64,000 nucleotides of DNA from the NCBI GenBank assembly GCA_905250025.1, contig CAJNOJ010000050.1, forward strand, positions 126,135 to 190,134, in the 5' to 3' direction. This DNA is from Adineta ricciae (lineage: Eukaryota > Rotifera > Eurotatoria > Adinetida > Adinetidae). The translations under genes were made by a program, and so were the position numbers. This document shows, piece by piece, positions 25,392-35,906 of the stretch. Positions within the stretch are counted from its first letter, which is position 1. Every line of letters starts with the position of its first letter. The notes under the pieces were generated by a model that worked only from the letters and a program-made list of their open reading frames with translations, did no database searches and was not told where the DNA came from.

Positions 25392-27170
25392 ATGGCTCCG
25401 TCGAAAGGTGATCGTGCATCCAACGTTCCTTCGTTATCAACGCGAATGACGACTCATCAACCAACGATGGGTCTTATGGATGCTATTAATCTTCTCCTAG
25501 CGTGTATCATTGGCTCAGGTATATTTATCAGTGCAAAAGCTGTACTGGAAGCATCGGGCTCTTATGGTTTGTCAATTGTGGTTTGGATCAGTTGCGGTTT
25601 ACTCTGTATCATGGTAAAGATAAAGTTCATCAGGAAAATATCTTTTATTTCTAATTGATTTTCAGGGAGCATTGTGTTATGCTGAATTAGGTTGCGCATA
25701 TGTTTCATCAGGTGGTGACTACACTTATCTTCGTGTAGCATTTGGTGATTTCATTGGTTTTCTTCGTGTTTGGGTCGAAGTTGCCTTATCGCGACCGATG
25801 ATTGTGGTCTTAAGTGTCCTAACCGCATCGAATTATCTTGTTTATTGGTTCTTTTCAACGTGCACACCACCTGACGTCCTAGTTAAATGCTTAGCTTCAT
25901 TTCTCCTACTGATTGTAGGTTTTATTAATTTAACATCAGCAAATTGGACAAAATATCTTCACCAAATATGCAACTATTTCAAAATCGGTAAGCATTCAGT
26001 CTTTCTTTGTCATTTCGCGCAAATGAAAATTCTAGGTTCTCTTCTAATTGTCATACTTGCTGGTATTTATCGAATGTATCTCGGTCGCGTGGAGAACTTC
26101 TCCGAACCATTCGAAGGTTCAACTTACGGGAAGATTACTAGCGCACTCTACGCTGGCCTCTTTCCTTATTCCGGATGGTAAAATATATTTTCATAGTGAA
26201 ACTGAGCGTCTAATTATGTTTGATATCTTAAGGAATTATTTAAATAATGCAATTGATGATCTTAAAGATCCTAAACGAATTTTACCACGTTCCATTGTCA
26301 TATCATTATTATTGTGCATATTTATTTACTTTCTAACATTCAGCTCTTATTTTACTGCTTTGTCGGCATACGAGATTCTCATGTCGGATGCAACAGCTGT
26401 TACTTTTGCCGAACGTGTTTTTCAACCATTATTATATATCATACCTATTGGTGTGACTCTATCTTGCGTCGGCGGTAATCGATCTTTTTGATTCATGAAT
26501 AAATCATTTATCAGGAAATTATTTCTTTTCAGCTGCTTCGGGAAATATTTTCACCATTGGACAGATGTTTAACGGTAACTTCTATACAATCGATATGACT
26601 TTCCTTTTCAAATAAGCATCTTGTTTTCTAGTGGCCGGTCGAGATGGTCTGATGCCACATATTTTCTCTATGAAACACTATGAATCCAATGTACCTATGA
26701 TTGCGATCCTGTGCGAAATCATTCTCAGTTTTGTTTTTCTCTTCTTCATGTCCAATATTGGAAGTTTGATTATCTGTGTCGGTATGATCAATTGGATATG
26801 TAAGTATTCGAACAAGATCACAATTATCAACTATGCCTTGTTCTCTTTTCTCAAAAAAGGTATCCTAATGGCTGCTGTTGCTTTGATTGTTCTCCGTTGT
26901 AAACATCCTGATCGGGAGCGTCCATTGAAAGTACCATTACCCATTCCAATTATGTTCATCGCAATTTTAGTCGTTTTAATTGTTGCAAGCGCATTGACTG
27001 ATCGTCAGAATATCACTACGTCTATAATGTTATTAACAACAGCTGTACCCGCGTATATTTTCGGTGTTATGTGGAAAAACAAACCCAAAGAATTCAATCG
27101 TAAATACAATGCATTTGCGTTGATGTTACAAAAGGTATTTCATGTCGTACATGATGAACACACCGATTAA
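25392..27170 (+). CDS. SLC7: L-type amino-acid transporter (SLC7 light chain)
   Basis: Start ATG GCT CCG at 25392 immediately follows a 3' splice site. About six exons encode a 12-TM APC-superfamily carrier. TM1 has LLLACIIGSGIFIS, the substrate-binding unwound helix of the LAT family. Other landmarks are GALCYAELGCAYVSSGGDY, LFPYSGWNYLNNAIDDLKDP (spliced at W-N), GAASGNIFTIGQMFNVAGRD and RCKHPDRERPLKVPLPIP. A cysteine in the TM3-TM4 loop (FFSTCTPPDV) sits where LAT1 forms its disulfide with the SLC3A2 heavy chain. This suggests heterodimerisation and plasma-membrane exchange of neutral amino acids. The C terminus is short and polar (VVHDEHTD). The exact SLC7 subtype cannot be set by eye. Confidence 0.92.
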
Positions 27171-27384
27171 ACTTCATCTTGTATTTGATTCTGATAAATC
27201 GATTTTCTTGTCTTTTGCGCATTTGTCTACGTAGACTTACCGTAATGTCTTCTTTTTTTTTACATATGAAAGTCAAAACTGTGCGTCACATATCTTTTTA
27301 GTTCTTGTATTCGATGGTTATTATTGTTGTTAAAATTTCTTGTTTCTGTATATATCCAAACATGCAGAAGCAAGAAGATTTATA

Positions 27385-27390
27385 AATAAA
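27385..27390 (+). promoter_or_regulatory. putative poly(A) signal
   Basis: AATAAA 215 nt after the SLC7 stop, within the 540-bp gap before vasohibin. No coding exon was recognised in that gap. Confidence 0.4.
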
Positions 27391-27472
27391 AACAGTGTTG
27401 TAACCTCAATCGAAATACCGAAATTTGATTTGATATAGATATGAATGTGGCTGAGAGAGTTTATTCTTTCAA

Positions 27473-27483
27473 TGCTGCCATCT
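27473..27483 (+). promoter_or_regulatory. recurrent word TGCTGCCATCT (copy 2)
   Basis: Exact TGCTGCCATCT, continuing GTTT, 230 bp upstream of the vasohibin ATG and in the same orientation as the gene. Confidence 0.4.
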
Positions 27484-27712
27484 GTTTGTTGGAAAAGACC
27501 ATTTGGAAGACATCACCAAGGATATGTGTTTGAGAATGAAAACTTATTTGACTATCACAAGTATCTGATTACAATTGAATGCTTGTTATGAATATGTTTG
27601 TTTGTTTTTCGGTTAAAAGAACTCGAACATAGAAAAACATCGACGATCGCTTTTGCTTGTTGTTCTGTACGGTGTTGCTCGAGTGTGAAGACAAATTCAG
27701 ACATACTCAACA

Positions 27713-29018
27713 ATGACTAGCACAGCTGGTTATGAAGCGATGAGAAGTGGAAAAGTTCTTCTATTTTATGTTAATCGCGATGGACTACCTCTGTCAGATC
27801 GATGCAGTGAACGCATGTGGACATTTTGTATGGAGCAGTATCCTAAACGTAAGTTCAGCTTTCTTTCTTTTCCATCGTTTATCACATAAGGTACTTAGAA
27901 CATATTTGCGACCTTTGGTATGCTATCAGTACATTTCAAGGGAAAGAATGTATGAGAATTCGCAGTTCATTGATAGTTATTTTGTATGAATGACAAGTAT
28001 TCCATGTAGATTTCTGCAGGAATGAATACTATTATTAATCAAGAAAAATGAAAATTATTCTGAATGCATAAGCTACTATAATATTTCCGGTTTAGATACA
28101 ACTGAAATCAAAGCACTTCGTGATCAAAAATTGAATTACCCGAAAGTAACATACATTGAACCACCTTACCATTTAGCAACAAACAATCGCTTGAATGTTG
28201 CCGAAAAACTACGTCAAATTCAAACATATATTCAACGCCTAGAATATAACTACACAGGCATGCAGTTCTTCGAAATTAATACGAATCGGCCGATATCTGG
28301 TCTAATGGATGCTGCTCGACATATGTAAAAGTACTCAATTAATAAACATACAATCATTCTTCTTTACGTTTCTAGGATGACGGAAGCGCTACCAATAAAA
28401 TGCCTCGAAGCATTTTTAATCGCTGTTTATTTAACAACTGGTATGATAGGTGTCGACCGATTCAATATTTCATTTAAAACGCGCTTCAATTCAATTACTT
28501 ATCGACATGTTGTTCTCGGAATAAGATACAATCAAATTTACGGTGCATTAGGCTTAAGTCGTCGTAGTGATCTTGCGTACAGACCATTGAATACTAAATA
28601 CGATCGTTTATCGACACTAATCAATGATTATATCCAAGCTTACAAGAACTACGGTCATACAGTCCTGCGTATCAAAATTGGTTCACCTATTTTACATGAC
28701 TTGAAATCATTCTTGACGATTAATTGGAAAGCTGCGGTGATTCTGCCCAATAAAACAGACAAAGATGATTATGAACGCGAACTAGACAAAGTTTCTCGTG
28801 TGTGGAGACATATGAATCTGTACATGACATATCGAGGACATGTACCACACGCATCCGTGATGCAACCGCCTAGTACACTCGTAACTACAACATCGTTGCC
28901 GAGTCGTCCGCAACCGACGTCAGACCGATCCAATTGTCATCAATTATCAGTTACGAAAACACCAATGTCAGTCAGTGACACTTCAACTGCTGCTCAAAAT
29001 TATGCAATTCGAGTTTAG
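27713..29018 (+). CDS. VASH: vasohibin (tubulin tyrosine carboxypeptidase)
   Basis: Exons 27713-27848, 28096-28324 and 28376-29018 join in frame to 335 aa. Landmarks shared with vertebrate VASH1/2 are ERMWTFCMEQYP, KVTYIEPPYHLATNN, FFEINTNRPISGLMDAARHM, EALPIKCLEAFLIAVYLT and YRHVVLGIRYNQIYGALGLSRR. The C-terminal residues are AIRV, as in vertebrate VASH (QIRV). The Cys of KCLEA, His of YRHVV and Ser of LGLSRR supply the non-canonical catalytic triad. The enzyme removes the C-terminal tyrosine of alpha-tubulin on microtubules, normally with the small partner SVBP. No SVBP gene was recognised here. The protein is about the usual size and looks intact. The first intron (247 nt) is longer than the local norm. 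Confidence 0.95.
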
Positions 29019-29248
29019 TTTTGATGAATGTATATATACATATATAGTTTTATTTTTATAAAGAAAACAGAGTTTGAAGATAAACAAAAAGTATGCGCAC
29101 ACAATGGGTATTGATCATACAAAACGAGACATGTTCACGAGAAAATAGGTTTGGAGAAACAGAAATGAAAGGCCACACACTTATAAAATCGATTGCGACA
29201 TATAATGGGCATATGACGTCTTAGTCATCATTGTTCGACAAAATCTCT

Positions 29249-30463
29249 TCACATAGGTTTGTTGCCGGGCATTCCTTGATTATATTGCATGGCATCGTTA
29301 TAAGCTGGTGGAGCAGCTAGAAACAGCAAAATGAGAATATTTTGCTAAAATGTTCTGTTTGTAAAATTAATTTTACCCTCTTTAACTTGATATGGATTAT
29401 ACGGTTGTTGATTAGGTGGATAGGGCATTTGTTGCGGAGGATAAGGTGTATAAGTTCCATTGAAGTTTTGTGGTGGAACTGCATAAGGATTAACGTTTGG
29501 TGGGTAACTCATCGGCGGCGGTGGTGGAAAAAATCCGCGTTGTTGTTCATCCATTGGAGGTTCTACTGGAACCATTATGATGTCTTCTAGAAGAAAAAAG
29601 AGAGAATATTATCGAAGATATAACTTTTCAATCGATGAAAATAGATTTTGTCGTACTTTGTCGACGACGTTTAGCGAAGACAACAATAGCAATGATAACA
29701 ATTGCGATAATAATGCATAACCAAAGTAAATTAAAACCACCGCGGTTTGAACGACTAAAACATTTCGAGATCTACTTGAGATATATCGTGAGTATTATTT
29801 TAGGATCATACCCTTCAGGAGCACAGCAATAGTGTTTTCCATATTCACCACAGCAATATTTCGCATCATACGGAAAACCTTCCAAAGGACAACGAAACTG
29901 TCCGAATCTTGTACCATTATAATCTTCATTATTTGTACATATCGCTCCAGCTAAATTAATCACAGCCGGTACAATGCATTGATTTATCAACGATTAAAGG
30001 TGCAACTTACTTCCATAACCTGATGCATAACGTCCAGGAACATATGAACGTGACATTGAGCTCATTAGTGAATATGCTGCTACGCCACCTAACGCTCCAG
30101 CACCAAAACTCATTGCATTCTTTCGAAAACTACTTCCCGAAGATCTAAAAAGAAATCACTGAACAACATTCAAACCAACAATCACTGATGACACCTACGG
30201 TTTATTCATTTTGTTGTAACTTCCATAGCTGTTTCCTCGACTGAAACTCGATGAACCGCCAAGTGATCCGCCTTTGGAGCCTCCTCGAAAACCTCCACGC
30301 GCGAATCCTTTCCCGTCAGTGCATGTTGTAAACAGAACTATTTATCAGAAGAAAACACGTAGCAAATTAATGATAATATATGACAGTAAGCATCTATCGT
30401 GGTTTACTTACATGAAACTATGAACAAAACACAAAACCATCGACATAGATTATTTTCCAACAT
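29249..30463 (-). CDS. Shisa-like Cys-rich single-pass membrane protein with PPxY tail
   Basis: Exon 1 encodes a signal peptide (MLENNLCRWFCVLFIVS). Next comes an RGG/Gly-Ser-rich stretch (GFARGGFRGGSKGG) and a Gly/Ala-rich hydrophobic segment (SFGAGALGGVAAYSLMSSM). The Cys module is ICTNNEDYNGTRFGQFRC...YCCGEYGKHYCC, with the two CC pairs of Shisa/CX-type modules. The TM helix is LLWLCIIIAIVIIAIVVF, followed by a basic stop-transfer KRRRQ. The cytoplasmic tail is Pro/Tyr-rich and ends near APPAYNDA, a PPxY WW-domain ligand, before TGA at 29249-29251. Shisa-type proteins regulate receptor trafficking, and their PPxY motifs recruit Nedd4 ligases. Function here is inferred from architecture only. 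Confidence 0.72.
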
Positions 30464-30671
30464 AATATTCTCGATAAAAGAAAAATAGTATCTGAAATAA
30501 AAGCATAATTTGATTTATATTAATTAAACCTGAGCGTAGAAATATAGTATATATATATAAGTAAGAAAACAACACACAGAAAACTTCAGTTTATTTCACA
30601 TGTCGGCGTTCTTACTCGAATTCACCTAGTCGCACGTTGGTGAATGCGAGATCAGATGCTAATTTATATAT

Positions 30672-31279
30672 TTACACACCACTTAGCTGTCCTACAGCTT
30701 CGGAGTATGTTGGAGGAGCTGAAAATGAGAATAGAAAGAAAAAACAAAGTGTCTCCAGTGCAGTATAAACAAAAACACTTACAATCTGGAATTTGATTAT
30801 GAGCTGCACGATTGGTCGTTCGTGTTTGTTCGATATCAGTTGCTTCGTCTAAACCTAAAGCACAATTCAAACATATATTCAACTATATGAATATGAGAAT
30901 CAGTTTTAGCAAGTAGATTCATTATTAGTAAAATCTAGTAGATATCATACATACGTTCATTATCTGCTTGAGCAGCAGCGACGTAAGTATGAGCTAAATG
31001 GAAAAGTGAAGAGGTAAGAGGTAAGACAAATAAAATGTGAGAGAGTACAGTGGTGACGATGAAAAATAAATAGTCTTTTAATTTTATTTTCCAGGTAAAA
31101 ACAACTTCTAGCTTTCGGCTCCGAGTCGCCGTATTCAAGATGTTCCCTTCTGTCTATTAGAATTCTAACCTTTTCGTGTTAAATAGCGACGGTAATAAAC
31201 AATACAACAGGCAATCAGCAGCATGAGAAGACTGCATGCAGATATAATACCAACGATGGCACTAACGGCTCGTCTACCG
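30672..31279 (-). CDS. single-pass membrane protein with PPxY tail, 5' incomplete
   Basis: Four in-frame exons on the minus strand. A TM exon (SAIVGIISACSLLMLLIACC followed by YYRRYLTRK) leads to AHTYVAAAQADNE, then RLDEATDIEQTRTTNRAAHN, then SPPTYSEAVGQLSGV and TAA at 30672-30674. The C-terminal PPTYSEA resembles APPAYNDA of the neighbouring Shisa-like gene, 200 bp away on the same strand. The same layout of TM, basic patch and PPxY suggests a related type I protein. A possible Cys-containing exon (FYKLPTYSFTSRYRQ...CC) lies near 31380-31465. The signal-peptide exon was not found. Shisa or CYYR1-type is the best guess. Confidence 0.55.
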
Positions 31280-34200
31280 CTAATAAAAAGGATCAATAAG
31301 TAAAATAAGCATTGAAAAGGAAAATAATTAAAAAGCTCTCGATTAAATATTCTCTTTCCAAACAGTGAGTCCGTTTGCCCGACAAATGACATACAGCATG
31401 ATAGAAGTAGATTTGTTTGTCGATAACGGCTCGTAAACGAATACGTCGGTAGTTTATAGAACACACATCTAAACGAGAAGGGATTCTTTAGTTAATGTCA
31501 ATGTGGAAAAGAAAATAATAATAAATACGAAGAATGGAGAAAAAAAAAAGAAAAAGTGGTCAGGTTATTTTGATGTAATTGAGCAAGATCTGTGTAAAAT
31601 GCCATCTTGCGCGGAGATGAAAGAATATAGAATATATACGTATTCGATCAACCGCAAAGAAAAATAAAGAGTGGAAATTAGGGACAACCAGGGTTTTTCT
31701 TTCAATAGCGCTTATGCAAGTTTAGGTGCTAGAAATAATTACAAAAGAAGTTTGATAGTCTTCGCTTTGGTAACAAAAAAAAGAATACATTTTTGCATAC
31801 TTTCGATCAGAAATCTGACTATCAGAAGAAGAGAAATCAGAAATTTTGAGTAATTATTTGGCTGATTATCAATTTCCAGACTGAAGACAACATGCCGACA
31901 TGTATTTGAAGGACGCTTATCAAACTTATACTCTCTTATCAGCATATAAAAACAAAATATGATCTCGAATTAGTTAAAATATGTAAAACCGACGTACACA
32001 CTCTCGTGTTTTTACCTTCTGTATACAGACGATACGATTATTGAGCTGATCACATAGGAGGGAAAAAACTTCGTATTCATTAATCAATGTTGTCAAAAAT
32101 AGTTGCACTCAATGAAACGACCGATAATTATTAATTCTTTGTTATAGGAAAATATATGTTGTTCGCATATACTGTAACCTTCGAGATTTTTCTCTCTTTT
32201 GATCATCTAAAGCCTCAATGACGTCACGCGTCATGAACGTGTATTATTCAATTCATAGCGATGCCTGTTTATTACGTTACTACTGCAAGGAAAAAGAAAA
32301 AAAAAATACAAATATGAGTCATTCCCAGTCTTGCGTTCCATTTATTTACTTTGTAGATATATTCAAAATCGTAATCGTCGAAATGATCGTTAAAATCATT
32401 GATTACAAAGTGTATCTTGCTGGAAAAAGATAATCATATGTTACGATTAAATTACAACTGCTTAATGTTTTCATAATTCAACTTATGGCACATTATCTAC
32501 TAGCGACATCTATGGACTCATTACACATAATAGAAGAACGTATTAACACTTTCATTCCTATTAATGTTTTGTATCCTTAGGTATTTCTAGCTCACTTATA
32601 TGTCTACTCTTCTCAGCATGTTTACTCTTTCCCTAGAAAGATTCACCGGTGTGTTGGCACTGTGCATCATAGTACACGAGACCTCATCTCGGTATCTTTG
32701 AGAGCTTTTGGCATTATCCATCGGTACATGCTAATATTAGTAGCGCTTTACGTGTTTAAGGACATTGATGATTTGATATGCGTAGCATCAAACATTAAAT
32801 CATAAAGAAAGGAAATATTCTGACCTCCAATAGGACATCGGAATACATTTAATTGATTTCAAAATCAATTAATAAGAATTTTTTCGTTGACCGAGAATAT
32901 GATTATAAGTTTTGATTCGAATAAAATGGCTGGTCATTTGCAATAATAAATCTCGCAGTTTTTCTCGCTGAAAAGAAATGAATGAATCAGTGCATAAATT
33001 TATATGAAAGTATCGTCATTTGTTTCGCGAACAAGTAATGATCCGTGCTCATCTCCAAAGAGAATATTTCTGTTATGTGATAATAGAACATATTTCTGGC
33101 AGCTGACATTTTACACAATTATGATGAGGCTATGAATCAACAATTTATTAGTTTAGATATTCTAAGCGTGAGATACGATAAGTCGAGAAAACTTTGTCTG
33201 ACACTTTCACAAAAAAAAGAAGACGAAGGACCCTCCTTGTAAATCTCTATACTTTTCTTCTCTGTCTGGAATTAGCGGAAGCTTTTTTGTTCAACTTCAA
33301 AGAGAATTCTCATCGATCATCGTGTTATGACACAGTGCAAACGAAACCAATTAATCTATTACAATAACGCAGCGAATCTCATATCCGTTGATAAAAAAGA
33401 GACTTTTTGAAGAGTTAATCGTACCTGTACGAACACTTTTGAAGCTTTGTTTTCCCGGTGTGTTGAAAAATAAGAAATATTCTGTTGACGGAAGTCATAT
33501 GATATTAAGGAATGTGCTTTATGCGTCAAGTTTCAATATCATAGTAGAAAAAAATCCGAGATTTCCCTTCAATATTTGATTTAGTGCGAATGTTTATTTG
33601 TTTTACCGAATCAAATACACATAACCATTAAATGCCATAGGCGGTGTTAGTTAATAAACATTAATATTGAATGGTCTAGATGATTTTCCTTACGATCACT
33701 TACGTCTGTTCATTGATGGATACTTCACATCTGGCGAAATAAGAAATTTCAATGAAACTTCATTAGTGCTGGACATAATGGCATTCGACAATGATTGATT
33801 TTCGAAAGATTCGAAACGAAATTAATCATCTCTCTACGTTAAATACGATACAAAAGTATATTTTCATCTATTTATCTAGTTGGCGAAGATTATTAACAAG
33901 GACAATAGAAGAGACACAAAACAGATGGGTTATTACACAGAAAATAATCTAAAACCTTGTTGAATATCTTAATCTATATCATATAGCACTAATTGAAATA
34001 TCATTACCGACGAAGTATTCTTTGAAACTTCGTTCGAAAGAGAAAACAATCTTGATTCATCTTGTTATTAACGAGTTGAATACAAAAAGATTATTGTGGA
34101 GTGTGCGTGTATGCCTTCGAATGGGTCGGTTTTGTTTCTTTTTTTTTCATATATATTATATTAGCTTGGCATTTGGTAGTAGAAGAAAAAAGAAGTTGAT

Positions 34201-34691
34201 ATATCTTGTTTTGTCGGAGGTTTTTTCTCTCTCGTCTAGATGCGAACGAAGATGCAGAGGAGGCGGAAATACTTGACTGCGGCTGAAAAAGAGATGGTGG
34301 GAGAATAGCAAAAGAACGAAGGAAGAATGTGGTCTGTTCCTAGAAATACAAATAAGAACGACTGTCAATTACACTGCTACAATAGTGTTCGTTTTTTTTC
34401 TTCTTACTGCCGAGCGATTTTTTTCTTGAGCAAATATTTCCTTAGCTCTATTCTATTGTAATTCAAGACTACTACCAGTTCACAACTTTGACGATTACAT
34501 CTATGTCTACCAGCTAAATACCAATGGTTCTCTACAAGGAAATCACGAAAGAGGTAAGAGATCACCAGAGATTGAACCTGGAACACAAAATGAACTTTTT
34601 CTGTTCTCGAGAGATATGTTAAAATTGATGTTCATTTTGCTTAAAAAAACATAATCTTATACATAGAGGCTTTGGATCGGTGAGTTCTGCA

Positions 34692-34727
<36 letters not shown>

Positions 34728-35819
34728 GAATAAGAATGAACCTTGAACCATCTCGGCTTGATCGTCCGAAATATTGAAAAAACTCATCGATCGAACACGA
34801 AGATTTTCCCCCTTTGTTATATTACTTATTATATATATAATATTTGTATATATGAAAACAATTATATGATTATCGTCGATTATGTCTTGTACAAACAACT
34901 CAGAATTTATTCAAGCATATGATGTGGATAATAGGTGTGAAAATTTCAATTGTCAACTCGTATTTCATTTCAAAATAATTAAACCAATCGACGACTTATC
35001 AAAGAAACTATTAAGGAAAAGAAGAGAGGAAATACAAAAGATCCCGATCATTTCGAATGATCAAATGTCTTTCATTGTTACCTTATTATCTTTTCTTATG
35101 ATATGTCCCCTCGATATGTGACTATTTTTTGTAGCAAAATGTGTTATTCTCTTTCTCTGTGTGATTCACGGCATGTGTTTTTTGTTTTTTAAATACTGCA
35201 GAATAAGAACGGTAAGACATTTTGATGACTTCGTACTGGGAATTTACTGACATCGGGAAAAAATACCGTCTATATGATATCATGTCGATTCACATTATGA
35301 CGATCATTATTGCTAATGCGATTGTCGACATACATCGAGTGCCTGTTATAGTCAATGGACTGCGAGTGGCACATATCCTTCGTCATCTAAATGCAATGGC
35401 TATACGCACTGGTCATTCTTTGGCTTAGAACAACGACGAGAAGAAAAAAGAACGAGCAAAAAAAACACGCTGCATGTTCATTGTTAACTGAACAGGACAG
35501 ACGAGAAAGAAAGAATAGAAGAGGAGTTCTTTTTTTATGTTGCCTCTTTTTTTCTTTCTCTTCTTTTGAACCATTGAACACCAACTGCAGAACATCGGAC
35601 ACATATACTTGCCACTGGGTCGAACGTGTTCTATGTTGATTTTTGCTCGCCGTCTTACTTGCTCATTTATAATAGAATCGATTTCCTGGAAGGATAGTGA
35701 ATGTAACAATAGTGAACTCTATGCTAAGAGATTTTTGTTCTAGAGAATAGGATTCGATTTCATCACTTACCATCGTTAATAGGAACTTTTTTCTCTTTAT
35801 CTATTTATATTTCAGAGGT
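31280..35819. other. 4.5-kb gene-poor region upstream of talin
   Basis: The largest gap in the window. It may hold missing 5' exons of the minus-strand membrane protein and 5'UTR exons or promoter of talin. A (GT)n microsatellite lies at about 34692-34723. Short open frames (35222-35428 +, 34404-34586 -) have no recognisable features. No RNA gene could be established. Confidence 0.5.
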
Positions 35820-35906
35820 ATGTTTGCGAGCGAACAAGTCAAAATAACGAACAACAACAACAACAGCAGCTACAGCAGCAACGAGCTCGTCTTGATAGTG
35901 GCATAA
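35820..35906 (+). promoter_or_regulatory. uORF overlapping the talin start
   Basis: ATG at 35820 opens 28 codons (MFASEQVKITNNNNN...) and ends at TAA 35904-35906, which overlaps the talin ATG as TAATG. It follows a TTTCAG acceptor directly. It could limit talin initiation by requiring termination and reinitiation. The frame of the talin ATG is also open upstream, encoding a Q-run, so a longer N terminus is an alternative. Confidence 0.45.

Noticed and set aside
34565-34581. tRNA-like T-arm on the minus strand (CCAGG-TTCAATC-TCTGG)
   Set aside because: The stem-loop is good, but no matching acceptor stem, D-arm or A box lies upstream. At most a decayed tRNA-derived fragment.
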